A stretch of DNA of 64,000 nt from Adhaeribacter rhizoryzae. Lineage in GTDB: Bacteria; Bacteroidota; Bacteroidia; Cytophagales; Hymenobacteraceae. The stretch is taken from NCBI RefSeq assembly GCF_008629685.1, contig NZ_VWSF01000006.1:1-64000 (forward strand). Reading direction: 5' to 3'. Below, piece by piece: positions 1 to 8,513 of the stretch. Numbering within the stretch: position 1 is the first letter of the stretch; each line of letters begins with the position of its first letter. A program made the translations under genes and the position numbers. A model generated the notes under the pieces. It was given only the letters and a program-made list of their open reading frames with translations. It ran no database searches and was not told the DNA's origin.

Positions 1-397
1 TAGCCGCCAACCTTATTTATTTCCTCTTTGCTGCTTGACTACTGATTAGTAATAAGTAGTAGTTGTAAGAAGTAAGAACCTCAAGCCCCGGTACAGCAAT
101 GTAACGGGGCTTTTTGCTTTATAGGGAGATTGGGAAGGTTAAGAGGGGGGGGAAGTGGGTAGCTGTTCTTTTTTACAAAGTTTTTGAATAAATCTGCCTT
201 ATCGTTTTAGTTACTGACATTTTCCTGACAGCAGATTAGATATTATAACAGGCTATAAACATCCTGCCATCTATAAGCTACTTCAGCTTAGTAGGTAAAT
301 AAATGGGCGTTTAGAGCGGGTCTTCAACTTGCATAATAGAATAGCAAAGCGAATAGGTGTGCAATTATTTTAGCAATAAACTACTCGTTTGCGGGTC
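1..397. other. Left-edge intergenic region
   Basis: No convincing coding sequence is visible on either strand. The region holds one hairpin with a T-tract (84-115), listed separately, that would end a plus-strand transcript entering from outside the window. The rest is AT-rich DNA downstream of the minus-strand gene that ends at 398. I see no tRNA, repeat or promoter here. Confidence 0.6.
84..115 (+). terminator. Rho-independent terminator of a gene left of the window
   Basis: The arms AGCCCCG and CGGGGCT enclose TACA-GCAA-TGTA, with one mismatch between the two helices. TTTTT follows directly. The T-tract lies on the plus strand, so it should terminate a plus-strand gene or RNA outside the window. 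Confidence 0.75.
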
Positions 398-1225
398 TTA
401 TAACTTGTAAAATTGTACAGCGTTGCTCCCTAATATTTTCTCCCGTTCCGCTTGCGTTAGCTGGTTTATATAATCTTTTACCAAGTTCATAACTTCTGTA
501 TATGAACCTGCCAGGGTACAAACAGGCCAGTCAGAGCCAATCATCAAACGGTCTGGGCCGAAAGCTTCCATTACTACATCTAAATAGGGTTTAAAATCAG
601 TTGGTTGCCAGTAATGCCAGTCAGCTTCGGTTACCATACCCGAAAGTTTGCAGTACACGTTTGAATGATTAGCTAATTTTTGGATATGTTGTGCCCAAGG
701 TAGCAATTGATGGTTTTTAATAAAAGGTTTGGCAATATGGTCAAGTACAAAAGGCTGATCCGGAAATTTAGATACAAACTCAGTTGCTACCGGCAGGTGC
801 TTGGGATATATGAGAATATCATAAGTAAGGTTGAATTTTTGGAGCAAGCTAATACCACGTAAGAAATCCGGCCGCAATAAAAACTGGTCATCGGGTTCAG
901 CCTGAACAACATGGCGTAAACCTTTCAATTTTAGGTTTTGGGAAAATTTGGCTAATTTGGTTTCAACATCCACAGCCTGTAAATCAGTCCAGCCTACTAC
1001 ACCTTTTATAAAATCATGCTGGGTAGCCAAGTTCAGCAAGAATTCAGTTTCAGCTTCAGTTTGTAAGGCCTGCACCGCTACGGAGCCAGAAAAACCATTT
1101 TGCTGTAGCAGAGGAGCCAAATGTTCGGGCAAAAAATCCTGCTGCAAAGGCTGCATGGTAGCATCAATCCAATCGTATGCGGAGGGGGAATATTGCCAGA
1201 AATGCTGATGCGCGTCTATATGCAT
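398..1225 (-). CDS. Amidohydrolase, L-fuconolactonase-like (COG3618)
   Basis: A 275-residue TIM-barrel metal-dependent hydrolase of the amidohydrolase-2 type. The N-terminal HxH metal motif is His6-Gln-His8, and the C-terminal metal/catalytic motif GSDWPVC lies at 230-236, as in L-fucono-1,5-lactonases. 'LDHIAKP' supplies the central histidine. The family hydrolyses sugar-acid lactones in the cytoplasm, and no signal peptide is seen. The start codon lies only 2 nt after the stop of the upstream phosphatase gene, so the two are probably translationally coupled. An FAH-family hydrolase and an SDR lie further upstream on the same strand and could act in the same L-fucose or L-rhamnose acid pathway. 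The family assignment is secure; the exact lactone substrate is inferred. Confidence 0.85.
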   Translation of the reverse strand: MHIDAHQHFWQYSPSAYDWIDATMQPLQQDFLPEHLAPLLQQNGFSGSVAVQALQTEAETEFLLNLATQHDFIKGVVGWTDLQAVDVETKLAKFSQNLKLKGLRHVVQAEPDDQFLLRPDFLRGISLLQKFNLTYDILIYPKHLPVATEFVSKFPDQPFVLDHIAKPFIKNHQLLPWAQHIQKLANHSNVYCKLSGMVTEADWHYWQPTDFKPYLDVVMEAFGPDRLMIGSDWPVCTLAGSYTEVMNLVKDYINQLTQAEREKILGSNAVQFYKL

Positions 1226-1227
1226 GT

Positions 1228-2568
1228 TTATTTAGTTGGAGCTTTTAGGGTATTGGTAAACCGCCGCTCGGCTTTACTCGCAGTTTTGAGTTCGGTAACG
1301 CGGGCAGCCTCATCTTTTTGCTTTTGCAGCTCAAAGGCATCGTATAATTCGCCGGTTACGGTCATTGATTTGTAAATTAACTTATCTTGCTCAACCGTAA
1401 TAACCTGATACAATTGAGTATTTTCGGCGCCCCGTTCCAGCCATTCCTTATCGCCCAATGTGTACATTTTTGGTCCACTGATAGATACCACATAAACCGG
1501 TGCCGTTTTAAGACAACCATTATTTTCTTTGCTTGCTGAACTAGCGCCCCGGGCATACGTATGGTCGTGACCTTGCAAAACCAAATCTACTTTGTATTTA
1601 TCCAGAATGGGTTGCCAATGTTTTAATAAATTTTCGTTTTCGCGACCAATGGCAGTAGATTGTATTGGGTAATGACAAGTTACTACTGTCCATTTTTTTG
1701 GATTGTTTTTTAAAATTTCTTCCAGCCACTTGGCTTGGGCCGGCACCTTCCAGTAAGAATTCAGGCTAATAACCCGTAAATTCTGGTAATCGGTGTAATA
1801 TACCAGGTCGGGCTCCGATTTAATTCCGTTATCGGGCAAATTAAACTGGGCTGCCCAGTGATGGGTAATACGGGGAAAACCTACAGCATTGCGGGTATAT
1901 TCGTGGTTGCCGGCCACCAAAATATTAGGCACGGTGGCATGTATAAAAGAACCGGCGGCAAACCATTCCTGCCATTCGGTATCATCTTCCGGGTGGTTTA
2001 TTAAATCGCCAACGTACAACATAAATTTAGCTTTAGGCACTTCGGCGTAAGCGGCCCTGATAACCCGCGACCAATGGGAAAATACCTGGTTTTGTACATC
2101 GCCGAAATAAATAAAGGAAAAAGGTTCGGGTTCTTGGCTGGCAGTTCTAAACTGAAACCACTCGCTCCAGTAAGTGCCATCACCTACCCGGTAAGCATAA
2201 AGGGTGTTGGGCAGTAATTGGGTAAAATTAACCGAATGATAGAGCGCCTCGCTCGTTTGGGTTTTAAGCGGCTCGGTTTGAGCTGGCAAAGCTTTAGCGT
2301 AATTAGCAAAATTGGCCGAGGCATCGGCCAGTGCAATTTCCGCCAAAGGCGTCTTAACAGATTTATCGGTGCGCCAGGTAACGGTTTGAGAAGTAGTTGG
2401 ATCGGTTTGCCAGGTTAAAATAATGCGATCAGGTCGGGGCGTTGGCGTGGAGTTTACTTGTTTTACGGCAGTTTGGGCCACCTTTTGGGCCTGCAAATGT
2501 AGCGGCAGCAGACAAGCCGTAATCCAGGAAAAATTTAATAAAACAAATATTAAAAACTTTACCCGCAT
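1228..2568 (-). CDS. Purple acid phosphatase-like metallophosphoesterase
   Basis: A secreted or periplasmic phosphatase of the purple acid phosphatase type. The N-terminal hydrophobic segment (MRVKFLIFVLLNF...) is a signal peptide. It is followed by a fibronectin-III-like PAP domain (TWQTDPTTSQTVTWRT) and a calcineurin-like core with the metal motifs YFGDVQ, YVGDLIN, GNHEY, CHYP and GHDHTY in the expected order. An in-frame ATG at 2583 would add five residues (MRLEH) in front of the signal peptide; I prefer the ATG ending at 2568. The downstream amidohydrolase begins 2 nt after the stop. Family members hydrolyse phosphomonoesters, sometimes phosphodiesters; the substrate here is unknown. Confidence 0.85.
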   Translation of the reverse strand: MRVKFLIFVLLNFSWITACLLPLHLQAQKVAQTAVKQVNSTPTPRPDRIILTWQTDPTTSQTVTWRTDKSVKTPLAEIALADASANFANYAKALPAQTEPLKTQTSEALYHSVNFTQLLPNTLYAYRVGDGTYWSEWFQFRTASQEPEPFSFIYFGDVQNQVFSHWSRVIRAAYAEVPKAKFMLYVGDLINHPEDDTEWQEWFAAGSFIHATVPNILVAGNHEYTRNAVGFPRITHHWAAQFNLPDNGIKSEPDLVYYTDYQNLRVISLNSYWKVPAQAKWLEEILKNNPKKWTVVTCHYPIQSTAIGRENENLLKHWQPILDKYKVDLVLQGHDHTYARGASSASKENNGCLKTAPVYVVSISGPKMYTLGDKEWLERGAENTQLYQVITVEQDKLIYKSMTVTGELYDAFELQKQKDEAARVTELKTASKAERRFTNTLKAPTK

Positions 2569-2831
2569 GTGTTCCAAACGCATTTCTTAAGCCTTAATTG
2601 TTCTGGTTAACTCAGATGTAAAATATTGATATAGCATTAGAGCCAAAACTGTCTAATAAATACGCTAATTAACGGATGCAGGTAGTAGATTCCGGTTATA
2701 ACCTTTCGGATAATTCGGAGGGTTTCTAAAATATCACGGGCTAGTTGGTTAGCTGCTAATATTTTTTACTAATAAATTAGTTTTGTATGCTTACTAAGCT
2801 GTACTTAATCATTACACTTTTTTGTGAAAAC

Positions 2832-2873
2832 AAAACCAGCTTTTTTTAACTTAAATGAAAAAAAGCTGGTTTT
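2832..2873 (-). terminator. Terminator after the FAH-family gene
   Basis: A perfect 16-bp stem (AAAACCAGCTTTTTTT and its complement) with a 10-nt loop, directly downstream of the minus-strand gene ending at 2881. It is T-rich on both sides, so it could work in both directions. Confidence 0.75.
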
Positions 2874-2880
2874 GGAATAT

Positions 2881-3741
2881 TTAAGCTGGGCTATAAGCTT
2901 TTGCCACTTGCCGCGACTCGCCTAGACCTTCAATGCCTAGTTCTACCACATCGCCGGGCTTTAAATATTGCGGGGGCTTAAAGCCTAAACCCACACCCGC
3001 CGGCGTACCCGTAGAAATAACGTCGCCGGGCAGCAACGACATAAACTGGCTTAGATAGCTCACAATAAAAGGAATTTTAAAAATCAGGTTAGCAGAATTG
3101 CCATCCTGCTTGGTTTCGCCGTTTACTTTCAGCCACAAGCGCAGATTGTGTACATCATCAAGTTCGTCGGGGGTAGCCATAAACGGGCCGAGCGGCGCAA
3201 ACGTATCGCAGCTTTTACCTTTCACCCATTGCCCGCCACGTTCCAACTGAAAAGCCCGCTCGCTGTAGTCGTTGTGCAGGGCGTAGCCAGCTACGTAATC
3301 CAACGCTTCTTCTTCTGATACATAAGACGCTTTTTTGCCGATTACCACCGCCAATTCTACTTCCCAGTCAGTTTTTTCGCTGTTCTTCGGAATAATTAAA
3401 TCATCGTTCGGACCAACCAAAGAAGAAGTTGCTTTAAAGAAAACAATCGGTTCGGTGGGTAGCGCCATATTGCTTTCGGCGGCATGGTCGGAGTAGTTCA
3501 GGCCAATGCAAATTATTTTACCCGGTCGGGCAATAGGCGGCCCTAGGCGCTCTTCGGCAGCAACGCGCGGCGCAGATTCCTGGTTTTGCGCCAGCCAGGT
3601 AGCTAAGCGGGTTAAACCATTGTTCTGGAAAAAATCTTCGGTATAATCTTCACCAAATGCGCTCACGTCTAAGCGGCTGCCATCGGGTAATAACAATCCT
3701 GGTTTCTCACTGCCAGGCTGACCAAAACGAATTAATTTCAT
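2881..3741 (-). CDS. Fumarylacetoacetate hydrolase family protein
   Basis: A 286-residue FAH-superfamily hydrolase. It has a short N-terminal domain (1-70) and the catalytic domain with metal-binding acidic residues in DWEVEL (125-130), HNDYSER, KGKSCDTFAPLGP (174-186) and TGTPAGVG near 250. Close relatives are named ureidoglycolate lyase or 2,4-diketo-3-deoxy-L-fuconate hydrolase. The SDR immediately upstream (150 bp away, same strand) and the fuconolactonase-like enzyme downstream favour the sugar-acid role: cleaving the diketo sugar acid made by the dehydrogenase. No allantoin or ureide gene is present nearby. The family is certain; the substrate is inferred from neighbours. Confidence 0.85.
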   Translation of the reverse strand: MKLIRFGQPGSEKPGLLLPDGSRLDVSAFGEDYTEDFFQNNGLTRLATWLAQNQESAPRVAAEERLGPPIARPGKIICIGLNYSDHAAESNMALPTEPIVFFKATSSLVGPNDDLIIPKNSEKTDWEVELAVVIGKKASYVSEEEALDYVAGYALHNDYSERAFQLERGGQWVKGKSCDTFAPLGPFMATPDELDDVHNLRLWLKVNGETKQDGNSANLIFKIPFIVSYLSQFMSLLPGDVISTGTPAGVGLGFKPPQYLKPGDVVELGIEGLGESRQVAKAYSPA

Positions 3742-3766
3742 TTATATAAGTTTTAAATAATTTATA

Positions 3767-3795
3767 GTATCAGGTATCAAGTAGCAGGTATCAGG
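3767..3795. repeat. Short word repeat GTATCAGG/GTATCAAG
   Basis: Four near-copies of an 8-nt word in a row (GTATCAGG, TATCAAG, TAGCAGG, TATCAGG) in the gap between the SDR and FAH genes. It resembles the word arrays seen elsewhere in the window (16098-16198 and 20724-20761). Confidence 0.6.
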
Positions 3796-3893
3796 AATGA
3801 AGAGCCTTGCTTGGTTTGGGTTTTATCGCTGTTTGTTAAGGTTTTGAATTTATAATCTACAGAAACTAGTTTTGCTAAATCGGGCTGAATAAA

Positions 3894-4676
3894 TTAAGTA
3901 TTCAGGGTGATAAAGCCGCCGTCGATGGGGTAATTGGTGCCGGTTATAAAAGCCGCTTCGTCGGAACAGAGGTATAGGGCCAGTGCGGCTATTTCGTCGG
4001 GGGTGCCCATGCGGCCAATAGGTTGGGTTTTCGATAATTTATCGAACATTTCCTGTTCCTGGCCCGGATAATTTTTTTTCAGGAAGCCGTCTACAAAAGG
4101 CGTATGCACCCGGCCGGGCGCAATGCAGTTGCACCGAATGTTATTTTTAATGTAGTCGCGGGCCACGGAGTAGGTCATGGTAAGTACGGCCCCTTTGCTC
4201 ATAGAGTAGGCAAACCTATCCGGAATGCCAATAACCGAAGCTACGGAGGCCAGGTTTAATATTACGCCGCCACCAATTTCCTGCATGTGCTTTACGGCTG
4301 CCAGCATACCGTTGTAAACGCCTTTTACATTTACCTGGTAAATCCGGTCTAAGTCGGCTTCGGTGGTTTGTTCAATATTGCCAATGTGCGCAATGCCGGC
4401 ATTATTTATGACAATATCAATGCGGCCGGTTTGCTGCTTAATATTTTCGAAAACGGCAGTTACTTCTTCTTGGTTGCTTACGTTGCAGGCAAAGGAATCG
4501 GCTTGGCCACCTTGTTCGGCAATATCTTGCAGGGTTTGCGTGGCTGCCTCCGGGTTAAGTTCCAGAATAAAAACGGTAGCCCCCTGGCGGGCAAAAAGTT
4601 TAGAAATGCTACGACCAATGCCGCTGCCGCCACCGGTTATTACAGCCGTTTTACCGGCTAAATTAAATATTGACAT
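3894..4676 (-). CDS. SDR family oxidoreductase (possible 2-keto-3-deoxy-L-fuconate dehydrogenase)
   Basis: A 260-residue classical short-chain dehydrogenase. The nucleotide-binding motif TGGGSGIG lies at 14-21 and NNAG at 91-94. The catalytic tetrad is Asn116, Ser144, Tyr157 and Lys161 (YSMSK). The PG motif and C-terminal substrate loop are intact (CIAPGRVHTPF). It is soluble and cytoplasmic. It precedes the FAH-family gene on the same strand. Together with the fuconolactonase-like protein this matches three of the five enzymes of the non-phosphorylating L-fucose pathway. SDR substrates are hard to read from sequence, so the specific function stays tentative. Confidence 0.8.
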   Translation of the reverse strand: MSIFNLAGKTAVITGGGSGIGRSISKLFARQGATVFILELNPEAATQTLQDIAEQGGQADSFACNVSNQEEVTAVFENIKQQTGRIDIVINNAGIAHIGNIEQTTEADLDRIYQVNVKGVYNGMLAAVKHMQEIGGGVILNLASVASVIGIPDRFAYSMSKGAVLTMTYSVARDYIKNNIRCNCIAPGRVHTPFVDGFLKKNYPGQEQEMFDKLSKTQPIGRMGTPDEIAALALYLCSDEAAFITGTNYPIDGGFITLNT

Positions 4677-4753
4677 AGTGCCTTTGGGTTAATATAATGT
4701 CAGATTTCTGCTAACCAGAACCGAGCATTACAGGTAAACTTTAATATTATTAA

Positions 4754-5536
4754 TTATAATTCGCGCAGCCAAATATTGCGGAAACGTACCGGATTGCCGT
4801 GGTCCTGCAATTGAATAGGGGCTTTGCCGTGCGCTTTATAAGATGGTAAGCCAATATATTCGGTAGCGCCTTTTATTTCGGTATTATGTTGCACCACTAC
4901 CCCGTTATGAATTATAGTTACCCGGGCCGGCATTATTAACGTGCCATTTTCTTTAAAACGAGGAGCCGTGTATAAAATATCGTAGGTATTCCACTCGCCG
5001 GGTTTGCGCATGGCGTTTACCAGGGGCGGCGTTTGCTTGTAAATACTACCGGCCTGGCCGTTGGCGTAAGTACGGTTGTTGTAATTATCCAGCACCTGCA
5101 CTTCGTAACGGTCTTGTAAAAATATACCGCTGTTGCCGCGCCCCTGGCTGTTGCCTACCACTTCGGTTGGCGCCGACCATTCTACGTGTAGTTGAAAATC
5201 TTCGAAGTTTTGCTTGGTGGTAATAGCGCCGGTACCTTTGGTTACAATCATGGCACCATCTTTTACCTGCCACTTAGCGGCACCACCGTCTTTGCCTTTC
5301 CATTGCGACAGATCTTTACCATCGAATAAAATAATAGCATCGGAAGGGGCAGCAGTGCCGGTGCCCGGCGTAATTGTTTTTACTTCGGGTTCCCAGAACT
5401 CGGTCATCTCGGGTACCATTTTGGGAGGCTTGGGTACCGCACCTGGTTGGGTTTGGGCCTTGGCCTGACCAAAAACGAATAAACCGGCCGCCAGGGCAAC
5501 TAAGGCCAACTTATTAAAAGTTATAGCGTGAATCAT
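4754..5536 (-). CDS. DUF1080 (3-keto-disaccharide hydrolase fold) secreted protein
   Basis: A 260-residue exported protein. After a signal peptide ending near AKAQ comes a proline-rich linker (residues 30-50). It is followed by a concanavalin-like DUF1080 domain with the typical opening ILFDGKDLSQWKGKDG, then GNSGIFLQDRYEVQVLD and GPIQL-like strands ending in FRNIWLREL. DUF1080 proteins are abundant in Bacteroidota and Planctomycetota. Some hydrolyse 3-keto-glycosides or bind glycans in the periplasm. Its position between the sugar-acid genes and the sialidase suggests a carbohydrate role, but the substrate is not visible. Confidence 0.85.
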   Translation of the reverse strand: MIHAITFNKLALVALAAGLFVFGQAKAQTQPGAVPKPPKMVPEMTEFWEPEVKTITPGTGTAAPSDAIILFDGKDLSQWKGKDGGAAKWQVKDGAMIVTKGTGAITTKQNFEDFQLHVEWSAPTEVVGNSQGRGNSGIFLQDRYEVQVLDNYNNRTYANGQAGSIYKQTPPLVNAMRKPGEWNTYDILYTAPRFKENGTLIMPARVTIIHNGVVVQHNTEIKGATEYIGLPSYKAHGKAPIQLQDHGNPVRFRNIWLREL

Positions 5537-5780
5537 AATTATTGGTGGTGTTGAATATTTTGCGCGTTTAAATATATTAAATATTCTTTCTCTTATGCAA
5601 AACTATAGCAAGAATAGGAGATAGCGGCTAATATATTCTGTAATAAATTGAATATTTAATAGTAAATAAATTCAAATTGAAGGCTTTGTAAAGATGCTGC
5701 TGGTGGCTAATTGCGTAAGGAACTGCACGGACTTCTATGCAAAAGATTCTTGCTAAATGAGTAATGTGTATTATCATCTA

Positions 5781-5861
5781 AAACCTTAATTTTATATGAA
5801 ACCTTAATTTTTTATGCTAAGGAATATGTGCTTTTTCTTTTTGAAAAGGAATTTGTGCTTT
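5781..5861. repeat. Two adjacent imperfect duplications
   Basis: An 18-bp unit occurs twice back to back (AAACCTTAATTTTATATG at 5781-5798, AAACCTTAATTTTTTATG at 5799-5816). It is followed by a second duplicated word (AAGGAATATGTGCTTTT at 5819-5835 and AAGGAATTTGTGCTTT at 5846-5861). These look like recent local slippage or unequal duplications. Confidence 0.65.
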
Positions 5862-5881
5862 GACAAGTTATATAAAAGCAA

Positions 5882-5904
5882 AAGCCCCGGTTTTGCCGGG
5901 GCTT
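5882..5904 (-). terminator. Terminator after the TPR gene
   Basis: A 9-bp GC-rich stem AAGCCCCGG/CCGGGGCTT with a 5-nt loop, 60 bp downstream of the minus-strand TPR gene. On the minus strand it is followed by a T-rich run. Confidence 0.75.
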
Positions 5905-5963
5905 AAAAGTATTTTAGACGCTATTGCGGTGTAGTTATTCTGGGTAATTAATTATCAGATAGA

Positions 5964-6683
5964 TTATTTGCAGGATTTTGTTTGCAGTTCGCGGGCTTCT
6001 CTGGAGCCCATTTGGGCAGCCTTTTGTAAATCGGTGCAGGCAGCGGTTTTGTTATTAAGCATTAACTGGCTGTAACCGCGGCCATAATAAGCATTAGCAA
6101 GTTTGGGATCTAGTTTAACAGCTTCGCTAAAATCGGCTAAGGCACCTTTGTTATCACGCAAATTCATTTTGGCAAAACCGCGCTCAATGTAAGAATCTAT
6201 GGCATCGGGTTTCATGGTAATACTTTTGTCGAAATCTGCAATTGCATCTTTTTGTTGATTCAGGTAAACTTTGGCGATACCCCGGTTAAAGTAAGCATCG
6301 GCATCATTGGCGCCTAAGGCTACGGCTTTGTCGTAATCGGAGAGCGCGCCAGCATAATCTTGTTTCCGGATTTTTAAGGTAGCGCGGTTGCGGTAAGCTT
6401 CCGCATTTTTTGGCTCCTTGCCAATAACTTTATTAAAATCGGCTAATGCACCAGTAAAGTCGTTTACTTCTAGTTTAGCCAACCCACGGTTGTTATACGC
6501 CTGCATAAAAGAAGGCTCAATGTATATGGTTTTGGAATATTCTGCAATTGCTTCTTTGTAAAGGCCGGCATCATAATATTTATTAGCCTTATCTAACGAT
6601 GGATTAACCAAACTTACTTTTTGGGCAATAACGTTGCTGCTAATGGAAAACAAAAGCGCAATAATAAAGCAAAAATTTTTCAT
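5964..6683 (-). CDS. Secreted tetratricopeptide repeat protein
   Basis: A 239-residue protein with a signal peptide (MKNFCFIIALLFSISSNVIAQ) followed by about six consecutive TPR units. Their consensus is visible as AYNNRGLAKL, AYRNRATLKI, AYFNRGIAKV, SYIERGFAKM and AYYGRGYSQL. TPR solenoids bind peptides or proteins, and this one should act in the periplasm or on the outer membrane. It is monocistronic, with its own terminator. The binding partner is unknown. Confidence 0.8.
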   Translation of the reverse strand: MKNFCFIIALLFSISSNVIAQKVSLVNPSLDKANKYYDAGLYKEAIAEYSKTIYIEPSFMQAYNNRGLAKLEVNDFTGALADFNKVIGKEPKNAEAYRNRATLKIRKQDYAGALSDYDKAVALGANDADAYFNRGIAKVYLNQQKDAIADFDKSITMKPDAIDSYIERGFAKMNLRDNKGALADFSEAVKLDPKLANAYYGRGYSQLMLNNKTAACTDLQKAAQMGSREARELQTKSCK

Positions 6684-6902
6684 GAGTACTGAGTAAGTAA
6701 TTATGCAGGCAAGGTCAAAAAGTGTGCCCGAAGCCCTAACTATTTTCTTTCACGAAAAAGTTTCCGGAAAATTGTTTCGGAAGGGAATATTTTGGTGATA
6801 CAACTGCTTTCTTTGAAAAGGATAAATATTTCTAAATTAGTTCGGAAGCTTTGATTCTGGCTTATTGCTAAGCCTTAATTATTACAAAGGCTAAATATTA
6901 TA

Positions 6903-8069
6903 TCAGGGCTTCCATTTAATCTTTTTAAAAACAATTTGCTTGTAATTATCCCGCTCGTACAACACCCCAATTTCACTTTTAGAAATATTTACCAAATCGG
7001 AATATGCGGTAAAATTGGGTTGGTTGGGGGCGGTACTTTTGTCGATTAATATATTTTTGGGCCAAGATTTACCTTCGTCGTAGCTAATGCGCAAGGTAAG
7101 GTTATCGCGCAGTTTGGTACTGGCGGCATTGCTGAAAGCAATAATATTTTTACCTTTTTTCTTACCTAACGTTAGCAGGCTGCCTTGGTTAACCGGGTCT
7201 ATTAAGGTGTGGTCGAACCAGGTACTATCCCAGGTGGTTCCGCCATTGCTGCTTACCGAAATAATCCGGGCCCGAATATCGCCTTTCTGGTTGCGCGAGT
7301 TCATCAGGAGTTTACCCCCCGAAAGTTCGGTAGCCGTAGATTCGTTGGAGCCGGGCACCTGTACCGTAATTCCCAGTTTAAAGGTTTTGCCGTGGTCGTC
7401 GGTGTAAAAGCAGTGGGCCTGGTAATCCTGGGCTTGCGGCTGCGGATTGCCCGCCGAGTGGTTAGCAGCTACAAAAATGCGGCCTTTGTAAGCACCCGAG
7501 GCAAATTGCATGGCGTGGCCGGGAGTATTGGCATAACTGCGCCAATCTTCTGAAAAATTATAAGCAACGTTTATCTGGGGCTGTTTCGGCCGGTGTACCT
7601 GGGTGGTAATATTTACGGGCTCCGACCAGGACAGGCCGCCGTCAGTGGAAGTTTTGTACCATACTTCGCGCAAGCCGTTTCCTTTTCTTACTTCGTTTTC
7701 GTGGTTATTGCCGGTATTGTAAAACAAAAATATGCGCCCTTTGGGGTAAGCAGGGTCTTTAACATCTACCACCGGCGCCGGATTACCGGCTTGTAAATTA
7801 TTGTAATCTACCACGGTTTGCAGGTTGCTCCAGGTTTTGCCTTTATCGGTGCTACGCTTCAACACAATATTTATGTCGCCGAAATCGCCGGCACCCTGCA
7901 CCCGGCCTTCGGCAAAAGCCAGCAAATGCCCGTTTGGTAATCCAATAATAGCTGGTATGCGGTAAGATTGATGTCCTTCCGTTCCGGATATATAAACCGG
8001 TACAACAGTTTGCGCCCGCAGGACTAAGGCACAAAAAATTAAAGTACAGGCCAAAAATATTCTTTTCAT
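6903..8069 (-). CDS. Exo-alpha-sialidase (BNR-repeat neuraminidase, GH33-like)
   Basis: A 388-residue secreted six-bladed propeller enzyme. The signal peptide ends near residue 19 (LRAQ). The RIP motif (YRIP, 36-39) carries the first catalytic arginine. Five Asp boxes are visible: STDKGKTW (73-80), STDGGLSW (141-148), YTDDHGKTF (222-230), SSNGGTTW (273-280) and SYDEGKSW (329-336). Glu243 in SNESTATE and the Tyr in VLYERDNY near 374 fit the nucleophile pair. It would release terminal sialic acids from glycoconjugates in the periplasm or outside the cell. No sialic-acid uptake or catabolism gene (nanA, nanT) is in the window, so the released sugar may be used through genes elsewhere. Confidence 0.9.
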   Translation of the reverse strand: MKRIFLACTLIFCALVLRAQTVVPVYISGTEGHQSYRIPAIIGLPNGHLLAFAEGRVQGAGDFGDINIVLKRSTDKGKTWSNLQTVVDYNNLQAGNPAPVVDVKDPAYPKGRIFLFYNTGNNHENEVRKGNGLREVWYKTSTDGGLSWSEPVNITTQVHRPKQPQINVAYNFSEDWRSYANTPGHAMQFASGAYKGRIFVAANHSAGNPQPQAQDYQAHCFYTDDHGKTFKLGITVQVPGSNESTATELSGGKLLMNSRNQKGDIRARIISVSSNGGTTWDSTWFDHTLIDPVNQGSLLTLGKKKGKNIIAFSNAASTKLRDNLTLRISYDEGKSWPKNILIDKSTAPNQPNFTAYSDLVNISKSEIGVLYERDNYKQIVFKKIKWKP

Positions 8070-8129
8070 CCGGAAGATTTTATAAGGGTTTATAATTATT
8101 AAGGAGACTAATTTCCGAGGAATATTCGG

Positions 8130-8513
8130 TTACACAACCAGCTTGGCGTAGAGTTTTTCCAGGGTTTCTTTAGGATCGGTACACAGGCCGGGGTGTACCG
8201 CCGAGGTTTGTACCACGGTGCTGCGGGTAGCAGTTAACCAACGAAACCGGGAAGCTATGGGTAATTGCCCAATGGAGCCGCCCTGGCTGCGGCCGGCACA
8301 AATGCGTTCGAAAGCCCGGAGGCGTTCCTGCAGTTCCGGAATATTTAGTTCGGGGTTAAAAGCCCGCAACCGTTCGGCGGGTAAGCTATAAATAGTTTGC
8401 AAAAAGCCCTGGCTGGCGCAATACAGAATTACGCCCACGTTCATAAATTCTTCGCGTTCTACGCAGGGCACCACCCGGATTACGGCGTACTCAAACAAGT
8501 GCTTTTCTGGCAT
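8130..8513 (-). CDS. DUF3037 family protein
   Basis: A 127-residue cytoplasmic protein with the DUF3037 signature: an N-terminal EYAVIRVVPCVEREEFMNVGVILYC segment, then a region ending in HPGLCTDPKETLEKLY. The function of the family is not established. The gene overlaps the 3' end of the HipA-like kinase gene by 23 bp, so the two are one translational unit. This pairing is repeatedly seen in bacteria, and the two proteins probably act together. Confidence 0.8.
   Translation of the reverse strand: MPEKHLFEYAVIRVVPCVEREEFMNVGVILYCASQGFLQTIYSLPAERLRAFNPELNIPELQERLRAFERICAGRSQGGSIGQLPIASRFRWLTATRSTVVQTSAVHPGLCTDPKETLEKLYAKLVV

Larger units (their letters stand above)
5537..5963. other. Intergenic region with two small tandem duplications
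   Basis: No gene is seen in these 427 bp. They contain the tandem repeats at 5781-5861 and the terminator hairpin of the TPR gene at 5882-5904. The part next to 5536 is presumably upstream DNA of the DUF1080 gene's neighbours and shows no clear -7 box. Confidence 0.5.

Noticed and set aside
948-1208. Cysteine-rich 86-codon frame on the plus strand
   Set aside because: It lies wholly antisense to the fuconolactonase-like gene and its cysteines come from the reversed codons; no start context or homology is visible.
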